Source of the DNA: Actinobaculum sp. oral taxon 183 str. F0552
Lineage (GTDB): Bacteria; Actinomycetota; Actinomycetes; Actinomycetales; Actinomycetaceae
Assembly: GCF_000466165.1 (NCBI RefSeq)
Contig: NZ_KE951405.1
Span: 123,262-157,197 of the forward strand
Direction of reading: 5' to 3'
Length of the DNA: 33,936 nt
Both the position numbers and the translations under genes were made by a program. The stretch's first letter is position 1. Each line of letters begins with the position of its first letter. The notes below the pieces were generated by a model. It saw only the letters and a list, made by a program, of their open reading frames with translations. It had not been told where the DNA came from and did no database searches. Positions 1 to 7,975 of this stretch are shown piece by piece.

Positions 1-365
1 GCGACGACGTCGAGGACACGCGTGGAGCCGGCCAACCCGCCGGCCGAGCCGATGGACAGCACGCAGCGGGGCGAATAGCGGCACAGCGCCCAGCCGAGGG
101 CGCCGGCGGTGGCCGCCAGGCCGACGCCCGTGCGCAAGGCGAGTATCCTGCCGTTCGATGTGTGCACGAGCCACCCGAACCCGAGCGGCGCGGAGATCTT
201 CTGGGTTTTGCGCGCGCTTCCGGCCAGTGGCACCCCGCCGTCGCCCACCCGCTCCGCCTGATCCGCGTCGTCGGCCGCGGCGGCGTCACGGCCGTCCAGG
301 ATTTTCAGGAACGGCTGGATTTCGACGTCCTGCGCCGCTACGACGATGGCGTTGATCGCGCTCAT
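1..365 (-). CDS. mtnN: 5'-methylthioadenosine/S-adenosylhomocysteine nucleosidase, N-terminal part (runs off the left edge)
   Basis: Partial gene: about 121 N-terminal residues are present and the rest lies left of the window. The start reads [19 protein letters not shown], followed by a variable stretch, then an [19 protein letters not shown] segment and [12 protein letters not shown]. These match the N-terminal strand and the purine-binding glycine-rich loop of the PNP/UDP phosphorylase-like nucleosidases. The enzyme removes adenine from S-adenosylhomocysteine and methylthioadenosine in the cytoplasm. The ATG at 363-365 overlaps the luxS stop codon by four bases (ATGA), so the two are translationally coupled. 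The pairing supports the assignment because LuxS uses the S-ribosylhomocysteine made by this enzyme. The acidic insert around residues 28-45 is a local oddity. Confidence 0.85.
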   Translation of the reverse strand, partial: MSAINAIVVAAQDVEIQPFLKILDGRDAAAADDADQAERVGDGGVPLAGSARKTQKISAPLGFGWLVHTSNGRILALRTGVGLAATAGALGWALCRYSPRCVLSIGSAGGLAGSTRVLDVV

Positions 366-835
366 TGCGACACGTCACCCCATTCGCCTTCGCGCTCCAG
401 CATTCTGCGCACCGCCTCCTGCGCTCCCGTCAGGCTGTGGTTCGCCCCCCAGCCGCACTGCACTTCGTTGGCGGCGGGCACGCAGACGGCGTCCAGGATG
501 TCCCGGAAGGTGCGGGAGACGAGGCCGATCGCCCCCTCGACGTCGGGCTCGCCCGCCAGGATGAGGTAGAAGCCGGTCTGGCACCCCATCGGCGAGAAGT
601 CGACGACGTTCGCCGAATGGTTGCGGGCGTACTCGGCGAACGAATGCTCGATCGAGTGGACGGCCGGCATCTCCAGATGCTCCCGGTTCGGCTGGCAGAA
701 GCGGACGTCGTACTTCGTCAAGACATCCCCGTGGGGCAGCCGCTTGACGTCGGCCACCCGGACGTAGGGCGCTTTGACGAACCGGTGGTCCAGATTGAAG
801 GACTCGACGTTCATGCGCGCATGGGATTCTGACAC
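362..835 (-). CDS. luxS: S-ribosylhomocysteine lyase LuxS
   Basis: 157 residues, the usual LuxS length. LuxS splits S-ribosylhomocysteine into homocysteine and the precursor of autoinducer 2. The metal site is visible: HSIEH supplies His60 and His64, and Cys127 lies in the QCGWGANHS segment. Cys85 in PMGCQTGFY is the catalytic cysteine. I take the GTG at 833-835 as start because AAGGAG lies at a proper distance upstream (841-846 on the plus strand); the internal ATG at residue 8 has no ribosome site. The gene is followed without a gap by mtnN, forming an activated-methyl-cycle operon. Palindromes at 886-895 and 901-918 lie in its leader and may be operators. Confidence 0.96.
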   Translation of the reverse strand: MSESHARMNVESFNLDHRFVKAPYVRVADVKRLPHGDVLTKYDVRFCQPNREHLEMPAVHSIEHSFAEYARNHSANVVDFSPMGCQTGFYLILAGEPDVEGAIGLVSRTFRDILDAVCVPAANEVQCGWGANHSLTGAQEAVRRMLEREGEWGDVSQ

Positions 836-885
836 GGAGCCTCCTTCCGTCGGTCCCGGCGCCTCGCCAGGACAGAGCGTATTTC

Positions 886-918
886 GTTACGTAACCGTAA
901 GCGGCATTATTATGCCGC
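886..918 (-). promoter_or_regulatory. Two palindromes in the luxS promoter region
   Basis: Positions 886-895 read gttacgtaac, a perfect 10-base palindrome. Positions 901-918 form two perfect 7-base arms (gcggcat / atgccgc) around tatt. Read on the minus strand, the second contains cataat, a plausible -10 box about 70 bases before the luxS GTG. An operator overlapping the -10 of luxS is therefore likely. The regulator is unknown. Confidence 0.4.
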
Positions 919-1071
919 ACATCCGCGCCCACCGGGCTCGGCATTCCGGCATGCGAAAAATCCGGTGCGCCGAGCGGCAGCGACGGCGGGGCCCGTCGAG
1001 CCGAAACGCCCCGGAGGGCAGAACGCCCACCCGGCTGTGAGCCCGAACCCGATGCGGGGCGGCCGGTCGGC

Positions 1072-1494
1072 TCAGAGCCGCTTGCGCTGACAGTCGGGGC
1101 AGTAGCCACGGTAGGTCACTTCGGCCTCGTCGATGACATAGCCGTGGTCCTCGGCCGCCTGAAGGCACGGCACCGAGCCGACGGCGCAGGGGACGTCTTC
1201 GATCCTGCCGCAGCCGCGGCAGACGAGATGATGGTGGTTGTCGTGGAGGTGGACCTCGTAGAGCGTCAGAGCCCCCGAGCAGCGAACCTCGCGCAACAGC
1301 CCCGCGTCGGTCAGCGCGTGGACGATGTCGTAGATCGCCTGGGTGGAGACCGAGCCGATGATGTCGAGCACGCCCTGGCGCAGCTGTTCGACGCTCGAAT
1401 GCCCCCCGTCGCGGGCGACCTTCATGAGGGCCACTCGCGGTCCGGTGACGCGGAGCCCCGCACTGCGCAGAACCTGGGCGTAATCGGTTGCCAT
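1072..1494 (-). CDS. Fur-family metal-dependent transcriptional repressor (FurA type)
   Basis: 140 residues. An N-terminal winged helix (about 1-80; GLRVTGPRVALMKVA then SVSTQAIYDIVHAL) is followed by the metal-binding dimerisation domain: HHHLVCRGCG at 88-96 and CPDC at 132-135. Cys92, Cys95, Cys132 and Cys135 form the expected structural zinc site. The His-Cys composition fits a FurA-type iron or peroxide sensor, as known for mycobacterial and streptomycete FurA. No catalase gene is adjacent, so the inducer is open. I choose the ATG at 1492-1494 because AGGGAGGA stands six bases upstream; the in-frame ATG at 1500 would abut that site. The gene lies upstream of luxS on the same strand. It is a candidate regulator of the siderophore operon at 3593-7718, but nothing in the sequence proves that. 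Confidence 0.9.
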   Translation of the reverse strand: MATDYAQVLRSAGLRVTGPRVALMKVARDGGHSSVEQLRQGVLDIIGSVSTQAIYDIVHALTDAGLLREVRCSGALTLYEVHLHDNHHHLVCRGCGRIEDVPCAVGSVPCLQAAEDHGYVIDEAEVTYRGYCPDCQRKRL

Positions 1495-1669
1495 CGCCAT
1501 TCCTCCCTGCCCATTCGAACCACTGACGGAAACCGGATGCCATAAAGCATAGGCCACCGGCGGGCGGCGACGCCCGGCATGCGCACGGGGATCTTCAGCC
1601 CGCACGCGCACCCGGCCCGGACGGCGGTCGAACGCCCGGCGCAGACGCTCCCCGCCGCCCGACCGCGGC

Positions 1670-1675
1670 TAGAAT
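1670..1675 (+). promoter_or_regulatory. Possible -10 box for the serine dehydratase gene
   Basis: TAGAAT stands about 118 bases before the sdaA start in an otherwise GC-rich spacer. No convincing -35 box is seen, so this is weak. The rest of the 298-base spacer (1495-1792) shows nothing else I can name. Confidence 0.25.
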
Positions 1676-1792
1676 GCAGGAGTCCCCGCGCCGGGAAGCG
1701 CTTCGATCCCACCGCGCGCCATCGTCCGCGAATCCCGCTGTGCGACGTGCCGTCGGCCCGCGAATCGTCCCCATAGGCAACCGAGGAGAACG

Positions 1793-3457
1793 ATGAGACC
1801 TCTTCCAGACATACCGGAGCCATTCCGCGCCGCGGCAGCCTCTCCGATCGGGGCGGCGACGTCCCCGATCGCGCCGACCGAGGAAGCCGGCGCCCCGGCG
1901 TGCACCGGCGCCGTCGGCCGCGGCTCTCCGATCGGCGCGGCCGCCGTCATCTCCGGGCAGGTGCCCGCCCGGCACGCCCCGCGCCCGCTGTCGGTCCGCG
2001 ACGTCTTCCGCGTGGGCATTGGCCCGTCGTCCTCGCACACGGTCGGCCCCATGCGCGCGGGACGCCACTTCGCCACCTGCCTGGCCGAAGCCCTGACCGG
2101 GCAGCCGTCCGGCGACGACGCGGACGCCGCACTGGCCGGGATAGGACGCCTCGTCGTCGACCTCATGGGATCGCTCGGGGCCACCGGCAAGGGGCACTCG
2201 ACTGACCGGGCGGTGATGTTGGGCCTGGCCGGCCACCGTCCGGAAAGCGTGCCGATCGGCGTCGTCGACTCGATCATGGACGACGTCGAAGCAACCGGCG
2301 TCCTGCCGGTGCCCGGCGTCGGCGAGGTCCGCTTCCTGCCCGGACGCGACATCCGCTTCCTGCCGGGCAGGGTCCTGCCCTTCCACGTCAACGCGCTGAC
2401 GATCGCCGCCTACGCCGAAACCGGCGAAACGCTGTGCGAGAAGACCTACTACTCGGTCGGCGGAGGATTCGTCATGGTCGAGTGCGGCGATCCCGAAGGC
2501 CGGTCACAGGTCCGCGCGCTCGCCTCCTCCGACGGCGAGGCCAGCGCGACCCCCGCTCCCTACCCCTACGCCCGGGCCGACCAGCTACTCGAGACGTGCG
2601 AGCGGGCGGGGCTGCGGATTTCCGACGTGGTGATGGCCAACGAATGCGCCGTCCAGTCGGAGGAGGCCGTCAACGCCGCACTCGACGCAATTGCCGAGGC
2701 CATGCGAGAGTGCATCGACGCCGGATGCAGCGCCGACGGCGTCCTGCCCGGCGGTCTGCGCGTCCAGCGACGGGCGCGGCGGCTGCTGGCCGAGCTGGAG
2801 GCCCGAGCCGCCTCCGCCCGCTCCGCGGGAGCCGACGCGGCCGGCGACCCCATGGCCGGCGACCCCATGGCCGGAATGGACTGGGTCAACCTGTACGCGC
2901 TTGCGGTCAACGAGGAGAACGCCGCGGGACACCGCGTTGTCACCGCGCCGACGAACGGCGCCGCCGGAGTCGTCCCCGCCGTCTTCGCCTACTATCGCAG
3001 GTTCATGTGCGCAGACCGCGAGGGGGTGCGGCGCTTCCTGCTCGCCGCGGCCGCGATCGGCGGCCTGATCAAGGCGAACGCCTCGATCGCCGGAGCCGAG
3101 GTCGGCTGCCAGGGCGAGGTGGGCTCGGCCAGTGCCATGGCGGCCGCCGGGCTGGCCGAGGTGATGGGCGGGCGTCCGCGCCAGGTGGAGAACGCCGCCG
3201 AGATCGCCATGGAGCACTCCCTCGGGCTCACGTGCGACCCGGTGGGCGGGCTCGTGCAGATCCCGTGCATCGAACGCAACGCGCTCGCGGCCGTCAAGGC
3301 CGTCAATGCGGCGCGCATGGCCATGTGGGGGGACGGAAGGCATGCGGTTTCCTTCGACGCCGTCATAGAGACGATGCGCCAGACCGGGCGCGACATGCTC
3401 TCCAAGTACAAGGAGACGAGCCTGGGAGGCCTCGCCGTCTGCGTGGTCGAATGCTGA
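1793..3457 (+). CDS. sdaA: L-serine dehydratase (L-serine ammonia-lyase), iron-sulfur dependent, single chain
   Basis: 554 residues; converts L-serine to pyruvate and ammonia in the cytoplasm. [16 protein letters not shown] (75-90) marks the beta domain. The catalytic alpha domain carries Cys439, Cys481 and Cys492, whose 42- and 11-residue spacing matches the three [4Fe-4S] ligands of E. coli SdaA (343, 385, 396). The start has GAGGAG four bases upstream. Compared with the ~455-residue family there is an extra N-terminal stretch of about 65 residues, rich in Ala/Pro, with three SPIGAA-like repeats. A small tandem duplication ([10 protein letters not shown]) lies before the alpha domain. Neighbours do not add to its role; it appears monocistronic. 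Confidence 0.95.
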   Translation: MRPLPDIPEPFRAAAASPIGAATSPIAPTEEAGAPACTGAVGRGSPIGAAAVISGQVPARHAPRPLSVRDVFRVGIGPSSSHTVGPMRAGRHFATCLAEALTGQPSGDDADAALAGIGRLVVDLMGSLGATGKGHSTDRAVMLGLAGHRPESVPIGVVDSIMDDVEATGVLPVPGVGEVRFLPGRDIRFLPGRVLPFHVNALTIAAYAETGETLCEKTYYSVGGGFVMVECGDPEGRSQVRALASSDGEASATPAPYPYARADQLLETCERAGLRISDVVMANECAVQSEEAVNAALDAIAEAMRECIDAGCSADGVLPGGLRVQRRARRLLAELEARAASARSAGADAAGDPMAGDPMAGMDWVNLYALAVNEENAAGHRVVTAPTNGAAGVVPAVFAYYRRFMCADREGVRRFLLAAAAIGGLIKANASIAGAEVGCQGEVGSASAMAAAGLAEVMGGRPRQVENAAEIAMEHSLGLTCDPVGGLVQIPCIERNALAAVKAVNAARMAMWGDGRHAVSFDAVIETMRQTGRDMLSKYKETSLGGLAVCVVEC

Positions 3458-3592
3458 GCGCGGAGGGGCCGGCCTCGTCGATCCTTGAGTGCGAGGAGGC
3501 CGCTACTCCCTCCCGTCCAGCCTGGTGACTGTGAGACGACGGCCCGGTGCTGGGTGCCTCGCGTTCGCCGTCGCGCGGGTCCGGCCGGCCCC

Positions 3593-4393
3593 TCACCGCG
3601 CCAGCACGTGGTGCCGGCCGATCGGCATGACCATCGGCTCGCCGGACACGGGGTCGGGTGCGACCAGGCTCTCCAGGCCGAAGACCTCGCGCACCAGTTC
3701 CGGGGTGACGACCTCGCCGGGGGCTCCGACCGCGCGGATCCGCCCGCCCTGCATCGCAACGAGGACGTCGGCGTAGCGCGCGGCGAGGTTCAGGTCGTGG
3801 AGGACCATGACGATCGTCGTCCCGCGGGAGGCGTTGAGGTCGGTCAGCAGATCGAGCACCTCCACCTGGTGGGACACGTCCAGGAAGGTCGTCGGCTCGT
3901 CGAGGAGCAGGATGTCCGTCTCCTGGGCTAGGGCCATCGCGATCCACACCCGTTGGCGCTGGCCTCCCGAGAGCTCGTCGACGCACCGCTCGGCCAGGTC
4001 GGCGGTCGAGGTCGCCGCCAGCGCCTCGTCGACGGCCTCGTAGTCGTGCGCCGTCCACCTGCCCAGAAGCCCCTGGTGCGGATGCCGCCCGCGGCCGACG
4101 AGGTCCGCGACGGCGATGCCCTCGGGGGCGACCGGACTCTGGGGGAGGAGCCCGAGCATCCGCGCGGTCTGCCTGGACGGACGCTCCTGGATGGCCTTCC
4201 CGTCGAGGACGATCGCGCCCTCCTCGGGCGCGAGCAGCCGGGCGAAGGCCCGCAGCAGGGTGGACTTGCCGCAGCCGTTGCCGCCGACGATCACCGTGAT
4301 CCTGCCATCGGAGACGTCCAGGTCGAGCGACTCGACGACGACGTGCTCGCCGTAGGCGAGGGTCACGGATTGCGCGGAGAGTTCATGGGTCAT
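3593..4393 (-). CDS. Iron-siderophore ABC transporter, ATP-binding protein (FecE/FhuC family)
   Basis: 266 residues, normal for the family. Walker A is GGNGCGKST (37-45), the signature is LSGGQRQR (141-148), Walker B is ILLLDEP (161-167), and the H-loop His is 199. It powers import of ferric-siderophore or heme by the two permeases encoded just upstream. The ATG at 4391-4393 overlaps the stop of the permease gene (ATGA). The reading frame is open much further upstream, but that part is a shadow of the permease gene. It is the last gene of the four-gene operon SBP-permease-permease-ATPase. Confidence 0.93.
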   Translation of the reverse strand: MTHELSAQSVTLAYGEHVVVESLDLDVSDGRITVIVGGNGCGKSTLLRAFARLLAPEEGAIVLDGKAIQERPSRQTARMLGLLPQSPVAPEGIAVADLVGRGRHPHQGLLGRWTAHDYEAVDEALAATSTADLAERCVDELSGGQRQRVWIAMALAQETDILLLDEPTTFLDVSHQVEVLDLLTDLNASRGTTIVMVLHDLNLAARYADVLVAMQGGRIRAVGAPGEVVTPELVREVFGLESLVAPDPVSGEPMVMPIGRHHVLAR

Positions 4394-5553
4394 AGCGAGC
4401 TTCCCTGACGGTTGGACCTGACGAGCAGGTAGATGAGGTAGGGGGCGCCCAGCACTCCCGTGATGACGCCGACCGGGTAGCAGGCGGCGAAGAAATGCTG
4501 GCCGCAGTAGTCCGACGCGAGGACCAGGGCGGCCCCGACCAGCGCCGAAGGCACGAGCGGGGAGGCGCCCGGGCCGGTCATGCGCGCGGCGATGGGGCCC
4601 GCCATGAAGGCGACGAAGGCGATGGGGCCGCACGCCGAGGTCGCCACGGCGACCAGGGCGACCGCGCACAGGATCGTCGTCATCCGCGTCGCGTGGACGG
4701 CGATCCCCAGGCCGGAGGCCGTCTCGTCGCCCAGGCGCATCGTATTGAGGTTCCGGCCCTCGGCGAGCAGGACGGGCAGGAGGACGGCGCAGGCGAGGGC
4801 CAAAGGCCCGGCCACCTTCCACGTCGCCGAGTTCAGGCTCCCCGTCAGCCAACGGCTGGCCGTCTGCATGTCCCACATGGAGGCCTTCGAGAGCACGTAG
4901 GTCACCGCCGAGCTGAGGACGGAGGATATCCCGATGCCGACGAGGATGAGCCGAGTGCCGGCGAAGCCTCCCCGATAGGACAGGAGGTAGATGGCGACCG
5001 CCGTGGTGAGCGCCCCCGCCAGCGCCACGAGGGCGACCGCCGACTGGTCCAGATGCCAGACGAGGATCGCCGTCACGCCGAAGGCCGAGGCGCCCGCGTT
5101 GATCCCGATGACGTCGGGGGAGGCGAGCTGGTTGCGCAGCATCGTCTGGAAGACGACGCCGCCCGCGCCGTAGGCGACGCCCGCCAGGAGGCCGAGGGTG
5201 GCCCGCGGCAGGCGGTCCTCGCCGATGATGAAGGCGGCGTCCTGCGAGGGCGTGCCGGTCAGGAGGGCGATCAGCTCGCCCGGACCGAACGCTTTGCCGT
5301 CGCCGGTGAGGATCGAGGCCAGGTAGAGGGCGAGGACGACGGCGGTCAGCCCGGTGCAGACGGCGGCGCGCCGCAGGATGCGACGGCGCCGTCCGGCCCG
5401 GATGCCGGCGCCTGCTCGGGCGTCCATGTCGGCTTGGGTGTCCTCGTTCGCCTGGGCGTCCGCGGCCTCGCCGGTCCAGACGCCCGGCCGAACGCCCGCC
5501 GCCCCGGCGCCCTCCGCGCCTCTTCCGTTTCCCTGCGCGTTGCGGTCGCTCAT
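4390..5553 (-). CDS. Iron-siderophore ABC transporter, permease 2 (FecCD family)
   Basis: 387 residues. After a hydrophilic N-terminal extension of about 55 residues (Ala/Asp/Gln-rich, then RRRR), a FecCD-type permease follows. It has multiple hydrophobic helices, the motif GVVFQTMLRNQLASPDVIGI typical of the BtuC/FecD fold, and a C-terminal GVLGAPYLIYLLVR. It forms the membrane channel with the permease encoded upstream. Its start (ATG at 5551-5553) overlaps that gene's stop by four bases and its own stop overlaps the ATPase start. The long charged N-terminus is unusual for the family, but no better internal start is evident. Confidence 0.92.
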   Translation of the reverse strand: MSDRNAQGNGRGAEGAGAAGVRPGVWTGEAADAQANEDTQADMDARAGAGIRAGRRRRILRRAAVCTGLTAVVLALYLASILTGDGKAFGPGELIALLTGTPSQDAAFIIGEDRLPRATLGLLAGVAYGAGGVVFQTMLRNQLASPDVIGINAGASAFGVTAILVWHLDQSAVALVALAGALTTAVAIYLLSYRGGFAGTRLILVGIGISSVLSSAVTYVLSKASMWDMQTASRWLTGSLNSATWKVAGPLALACAVLLPVLLAEGRNLNTMRLGDETASGLGIAVHATRMTTILCAVALVAVATSACGPIAFVAFMAGPIAARMTGPGASPLVPSALVGAALVLASDYCGQHFFAACYPVGVITGVLGAPYLIYLLVRSNRQGSSL

Positions 5554-6590
5554 AGCTCGCGGACTTTCTGCCTGCGGACGATCCATACGAAGAACGGAGC
5601 GCCGATGAACGGAGTGACGATGCCGACGTCGATCTGCTCGGAGTCGACCAGGACCCGCCCCACCAGGTCGGCGCCCACGAGGAGGCAGGCCCCGACCAGC
5701 GCGGACAGCGGCAGGAGCCAGCGGTGGTCGACCCCCGCCGCAAGCCGGCAGACATGCGGCACGACGAGGCCCACGAACCCTATCGGCCCGGCCGCCGCGA
5801 CCGCCGCACCGCACAAGACGACGGCCCCGAGGGAGGCGACGGCGCGCGTGCGCCTGACGTTCTCGCCCAAGCCGGTGGCGACGTCGTCGCCCAGGGCGAG
5901 CGAGTTCATGCCGCGGGCCGACGCCAGGCAGACGAAGGCGCCGGCCGCGAGGACGGGCGCGACGGCTCCGATGCTCTCCCACGAGGCGCCGCCCACGCCG
6001 CCGATCTGCCAGGCGCGGAAAGTCTCCATGACCCTGGCGCGGGGCAGGACGATCGCGCTGACCAGCGAGGCGAAGGCGGCGGAGCTCGCCGCGCCCGCCA
6101 GCGCCAGCTTGAGCGGCGTCGCCCCGCCCCGCCCGAGGGATCCGACCGTGTAGACGAAAACGGCCGCGACGGCCGAGCCCGCGATCGAGATCGCCATCGT
6201 CAGGGACGGATCCCCCACGTCGAAGAAGGCGAGCCCGATGACGACCGCGAGGGCGGCGCCGTTGGACACCCCGAGGATCCCCGGGTCGGCCAGCGGGTTG
6301 CGGGTGACGGCCTGCATGGCCGTGCCCGAGACGGCCAGGGCCGCGCCGATCAGCGCTGCCAGGACCGTGCGGGGCAGTCGCCTGTACAGCACGGCGCGGG
6401 TGATCTGCTCGGCTCGGTCCCGAGGCTCGCCGAGGAATGCGTCGAAGACCTCGGCCAGGGGGATGCGTCGGGTCCCGAAGGCCACCGACGCCGCGCACAG
6501 CGCCACCAGCAGCGCGATCCCCGCGGCCAGCCACGCCATGCGCGCCGCAGCCGCACGCCGCCGTGGGGCGGAGTCAGTCGTGCTGGCCAC
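5550..6590 (-). CDS. Iron-siderophore ABC transporter, permease 1 (FecCD family)
   Basis: 346 residues, typical for FecCD permeases. The first membrane helix is at about 19-38. The conserved segment SGTAMQAVTRNPLADPGILGVSNGAAL marks the family, and GPIGFVGLVVPHVCRL plus the C-terminal IGAPFFVWIVRRQK are equally characteristic. It forms a heterodimer with permease 2, with which it overlaps by four bases. It starts three bases after the substrate-binding protein gene, so the operon is tightly coupled. Confidence 0.93.
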   Translation of the reverse strand: MASTTDSAPRRRAAAARMAWLAAGIALLVALCAASVAFGTRRIPLAEVFDAFLGEPRDRAEQITRAVLYRRLPRTVLAALIGAALAVSGTAMQAVTRNPLADPGILGVSNGAALAVVIGLAFFDVGDPSLTMAISIAGSAVAAVFVYTVGSLGRGGATPLKLALAGAASSAAFASLVSAIVLPRARVMETFRAWQIGGVGGASWESIGAVAPVLAAGAFVCLASARGMNSLALGDDVATGLGENVRRTRAVASLGAVVLCGAAVAAAGPIGFVGLVVPHVCRLAAGVDHRWLLPLSALVGACLLVGADLVGRVLVDSEQIDVGIVTPFIGAPFFVWIVRRQKVREL

Positions 6591-6593
6591 CGG

Positions 6594-7718
6594 TCACTTC
6601 AGAGAGTCGGCCAGCACGTCGTAGTACTTGTTCAGCCCCCACGGTATGGACAGAGGGGACGGATTCGCGGCGGCCGCCAGCGGGTTGCTGTAGCCCAGGA
6701 CGGCGATGCGCCCCTTCTTGACCGCGGGCATCTGGGAGATGAGCTCGTCCTTCTTGAGCTTCCCGGCGATCTTCGCGTTGTCCTTCTCGGGGCCGTACGT
6801 GAGGAAGACGTCGACGTCGTCGAAGCGCTCGATCTTCTCAGTGCTGACCTCCACGAAGAACTGGTCGGTCTTCTTCGTCTCCTCGGCGACGATCTTGGGC
6901 ACGCCGAACCCGTTTCGGGCCAGGAATCCGGCCCTCGAGTCGTGCGTCGTGTAGAAGCCGATCTTCGAGAAGTCCCCCTTGGTCCCCGTCGAACCGAACA
7001 GGACCTTCTTGCCTTTGAGCGAGGGATGGGCGTTGAGCGCGTCGTCGCTGTGCTTCTTGAGGTCCTTGATGAGCTGCTCGCCCTGGGCCGGCATGCCGAT
7101 GGCTTTCGAGTTCATGCGGATCATGCACTCCATGGACGTCCCCCACGCCCTCTCTGGGTAGGCCACGACGGGCGCGATCTTCGACAGTTTGTCGTACTGC
7201 TCCTGGGTCAGGCCCGAATACGAGGCGAGGATGACGTCGGGCTTCGTCTTGAACACCTCCGTGTCGGGCACGCCGTCGGTCTCGTCGAAGAGCGCCGGGG
7301 TCTGGGCGCCGAGGGCCGTGAGCTTCTCTCGGACCCAGGGCATCACGCCGTCGCCGTCGTCGTCGCCCCACGTCGCCTTCGACATCCCCACGGGGGCGAC
7401 GCCGAGGGCGAGCGGGACTTCGTGATTCGCCCAGGCCACCGTCGCGATCCGAGTCGGCTTGGCCGGGATCGTCGTGGTGCCGTAGGCGTGTTCGATCTTC
7501 ATGGGATAGGAGGCGTCGCCGCTCGGCGCATCGCAGGACGCCGAGGCTTTGCCGACTTTGGGCTGGGCGGTCGCCTTTCCGCCCGCGGACTTGCCGGATG
7601 CGGCGCTCGCGGACTGGGAGGAGGTCGATGCCGACGACGTCGAGTCGCCGGAGGAACAGGCGGTCAGGCTCATGGCGGCGACGGCCGCCGCGGCCAGAGA
7701 TGCACGGATTGTACGCAA
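6594..7718 (-). CDS. Iron-siderophore ABC transporter, substrate-binding lipoprotein
   Basis: 374 residues. A lipoprotein signal peptide ends in MSLTAC (Cys21), followed by a Ser/Thr-rich linker. The rest is a class III periplasmic-binding fold: HAYGTTTIPAKPTRIATVAWANHEVPLALGVAPVG near 75-110, then KPDVILAS and a PSPLSIPWGLNKYYDVLADSL C-terminus. Such proteins catch ferric siderophore at the cell surface and pass it to FecCD permeases. The start is TTG at 7716-7718, chosen because GGGAG lies four bases upstream and the signal peptide begins properly there. First gene of the operon; an inverted repeat at 7746-7772 lies in the promoter region. Confidence 0.92.
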   Translation of the reverse strand: MRTIRASLAAAAVAAMSLTACSSGDSTSSASTSSQSASAASGKSAGGKATAQPKVGKASASCDAPSGDASYPMKIEHAYGTTTIPAKPTRIATVAWANHEVPLALGVAPVGMSKATWGDDDGDGVMPWVREKLTALGAQTPALFDETDGVPDTEVFKTKPDVILASYSGLTQEQYDKLSKIAPVVAYPERAWGTSMECMIRMNSKAIGMPAQGEQLIKDLKKHSDDALNAHPSLKGKKVLFGSTGTKGDFSKIGFYTTHDSRAGFLARNGFGVPKIVAEETKKTDQFFVEVSTEKIERFDDVDVFLTYGPEKDNAKIAGKLKKDELISQMPAVKKGRIAVLGYSNPLAAAANPSPLSIPWGLNKYYDVLADSLK

Positions 7719-7745
7719 GGTGCTCCCTTCGGTGCGTTACTGGGA

Positions 7746-7772
7746 GAACGCGTCTAGTACGGTAACGCGTTC
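7746..7772 (-). promoter_or_regulatory. Candidate operator of the siderophore operon
   Basis: Perfect 8-base arms gaacgcgt / acgcgttc are separated by 11 bases, giving a 27-base inverted repeat 28 bases upstream of the TTG start. The position suits a repressor site. It does not resemble the DtxR/IdeR box I know, so the regulator is unknown. Confidence 0.45.
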
Positions 7773-7947
7773 CTTACACTACTGGCCCGTAGAGGGGAGG
7801 TCCATGGTTCGTCGGACGCCGGCGGGCGGTTAGTCGAAACGTTCGTCCGGCACGGCGCCGACCGGTCATCCGTGCAGACTCCTGCGGAAGCCGAAGCGAG
7901 GAAGCCGAGGGGAGATGCGCGCAGCGCGGGAGCGGGCCGGATGAAGT

Positions 7948-7969
7948 TTTCGGTCCGCCGAAATATACT
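7948..7969 (+). promoter_or_regulatory. Promoter and candidate operator of the manganese/zinc operon
   Basis: TATACT at 7964-7969 ends only six bases before the ATG, so transcription probably begins at or next to the start codon (leaderless mRNA). Directly upstream, tttcgg / ccgaaa arms around tccg (7948-7963) form a 16-base palindrome in the -10/-35 spacer, where a metal-dependent repressor would bind. No clear -35 box is seen. Confidence 0.5.
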
Positions 7970-7975
7970 GGGCTC

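Noticed and set aside
3593-5755. A 720-residue single protein ending in an ABC ATPase domain
   Set aside because: The first 450 residues are an Arg/Pro/Gly-rich shadow of the FecCD permease frame. The ATPase has its own ATG overlapping the permease stop.
4495-7757. Long plus-strand open frames opposite the siderophore operon
   Set aside because: They have Arg/Ala/Gly/Asp-rich shadow composition, no domains, and lie antisense to well-recognised transporter genes.
7746-7772. A DtxR/IdeR iron box upstream of the siderophore operon
   Set aside because: The dyad gaacgcgt-n11-acgcgttc does not fit the TTAGGTTAGCCTAACC-like consensus. Kept only as an unassigned operator candidate.
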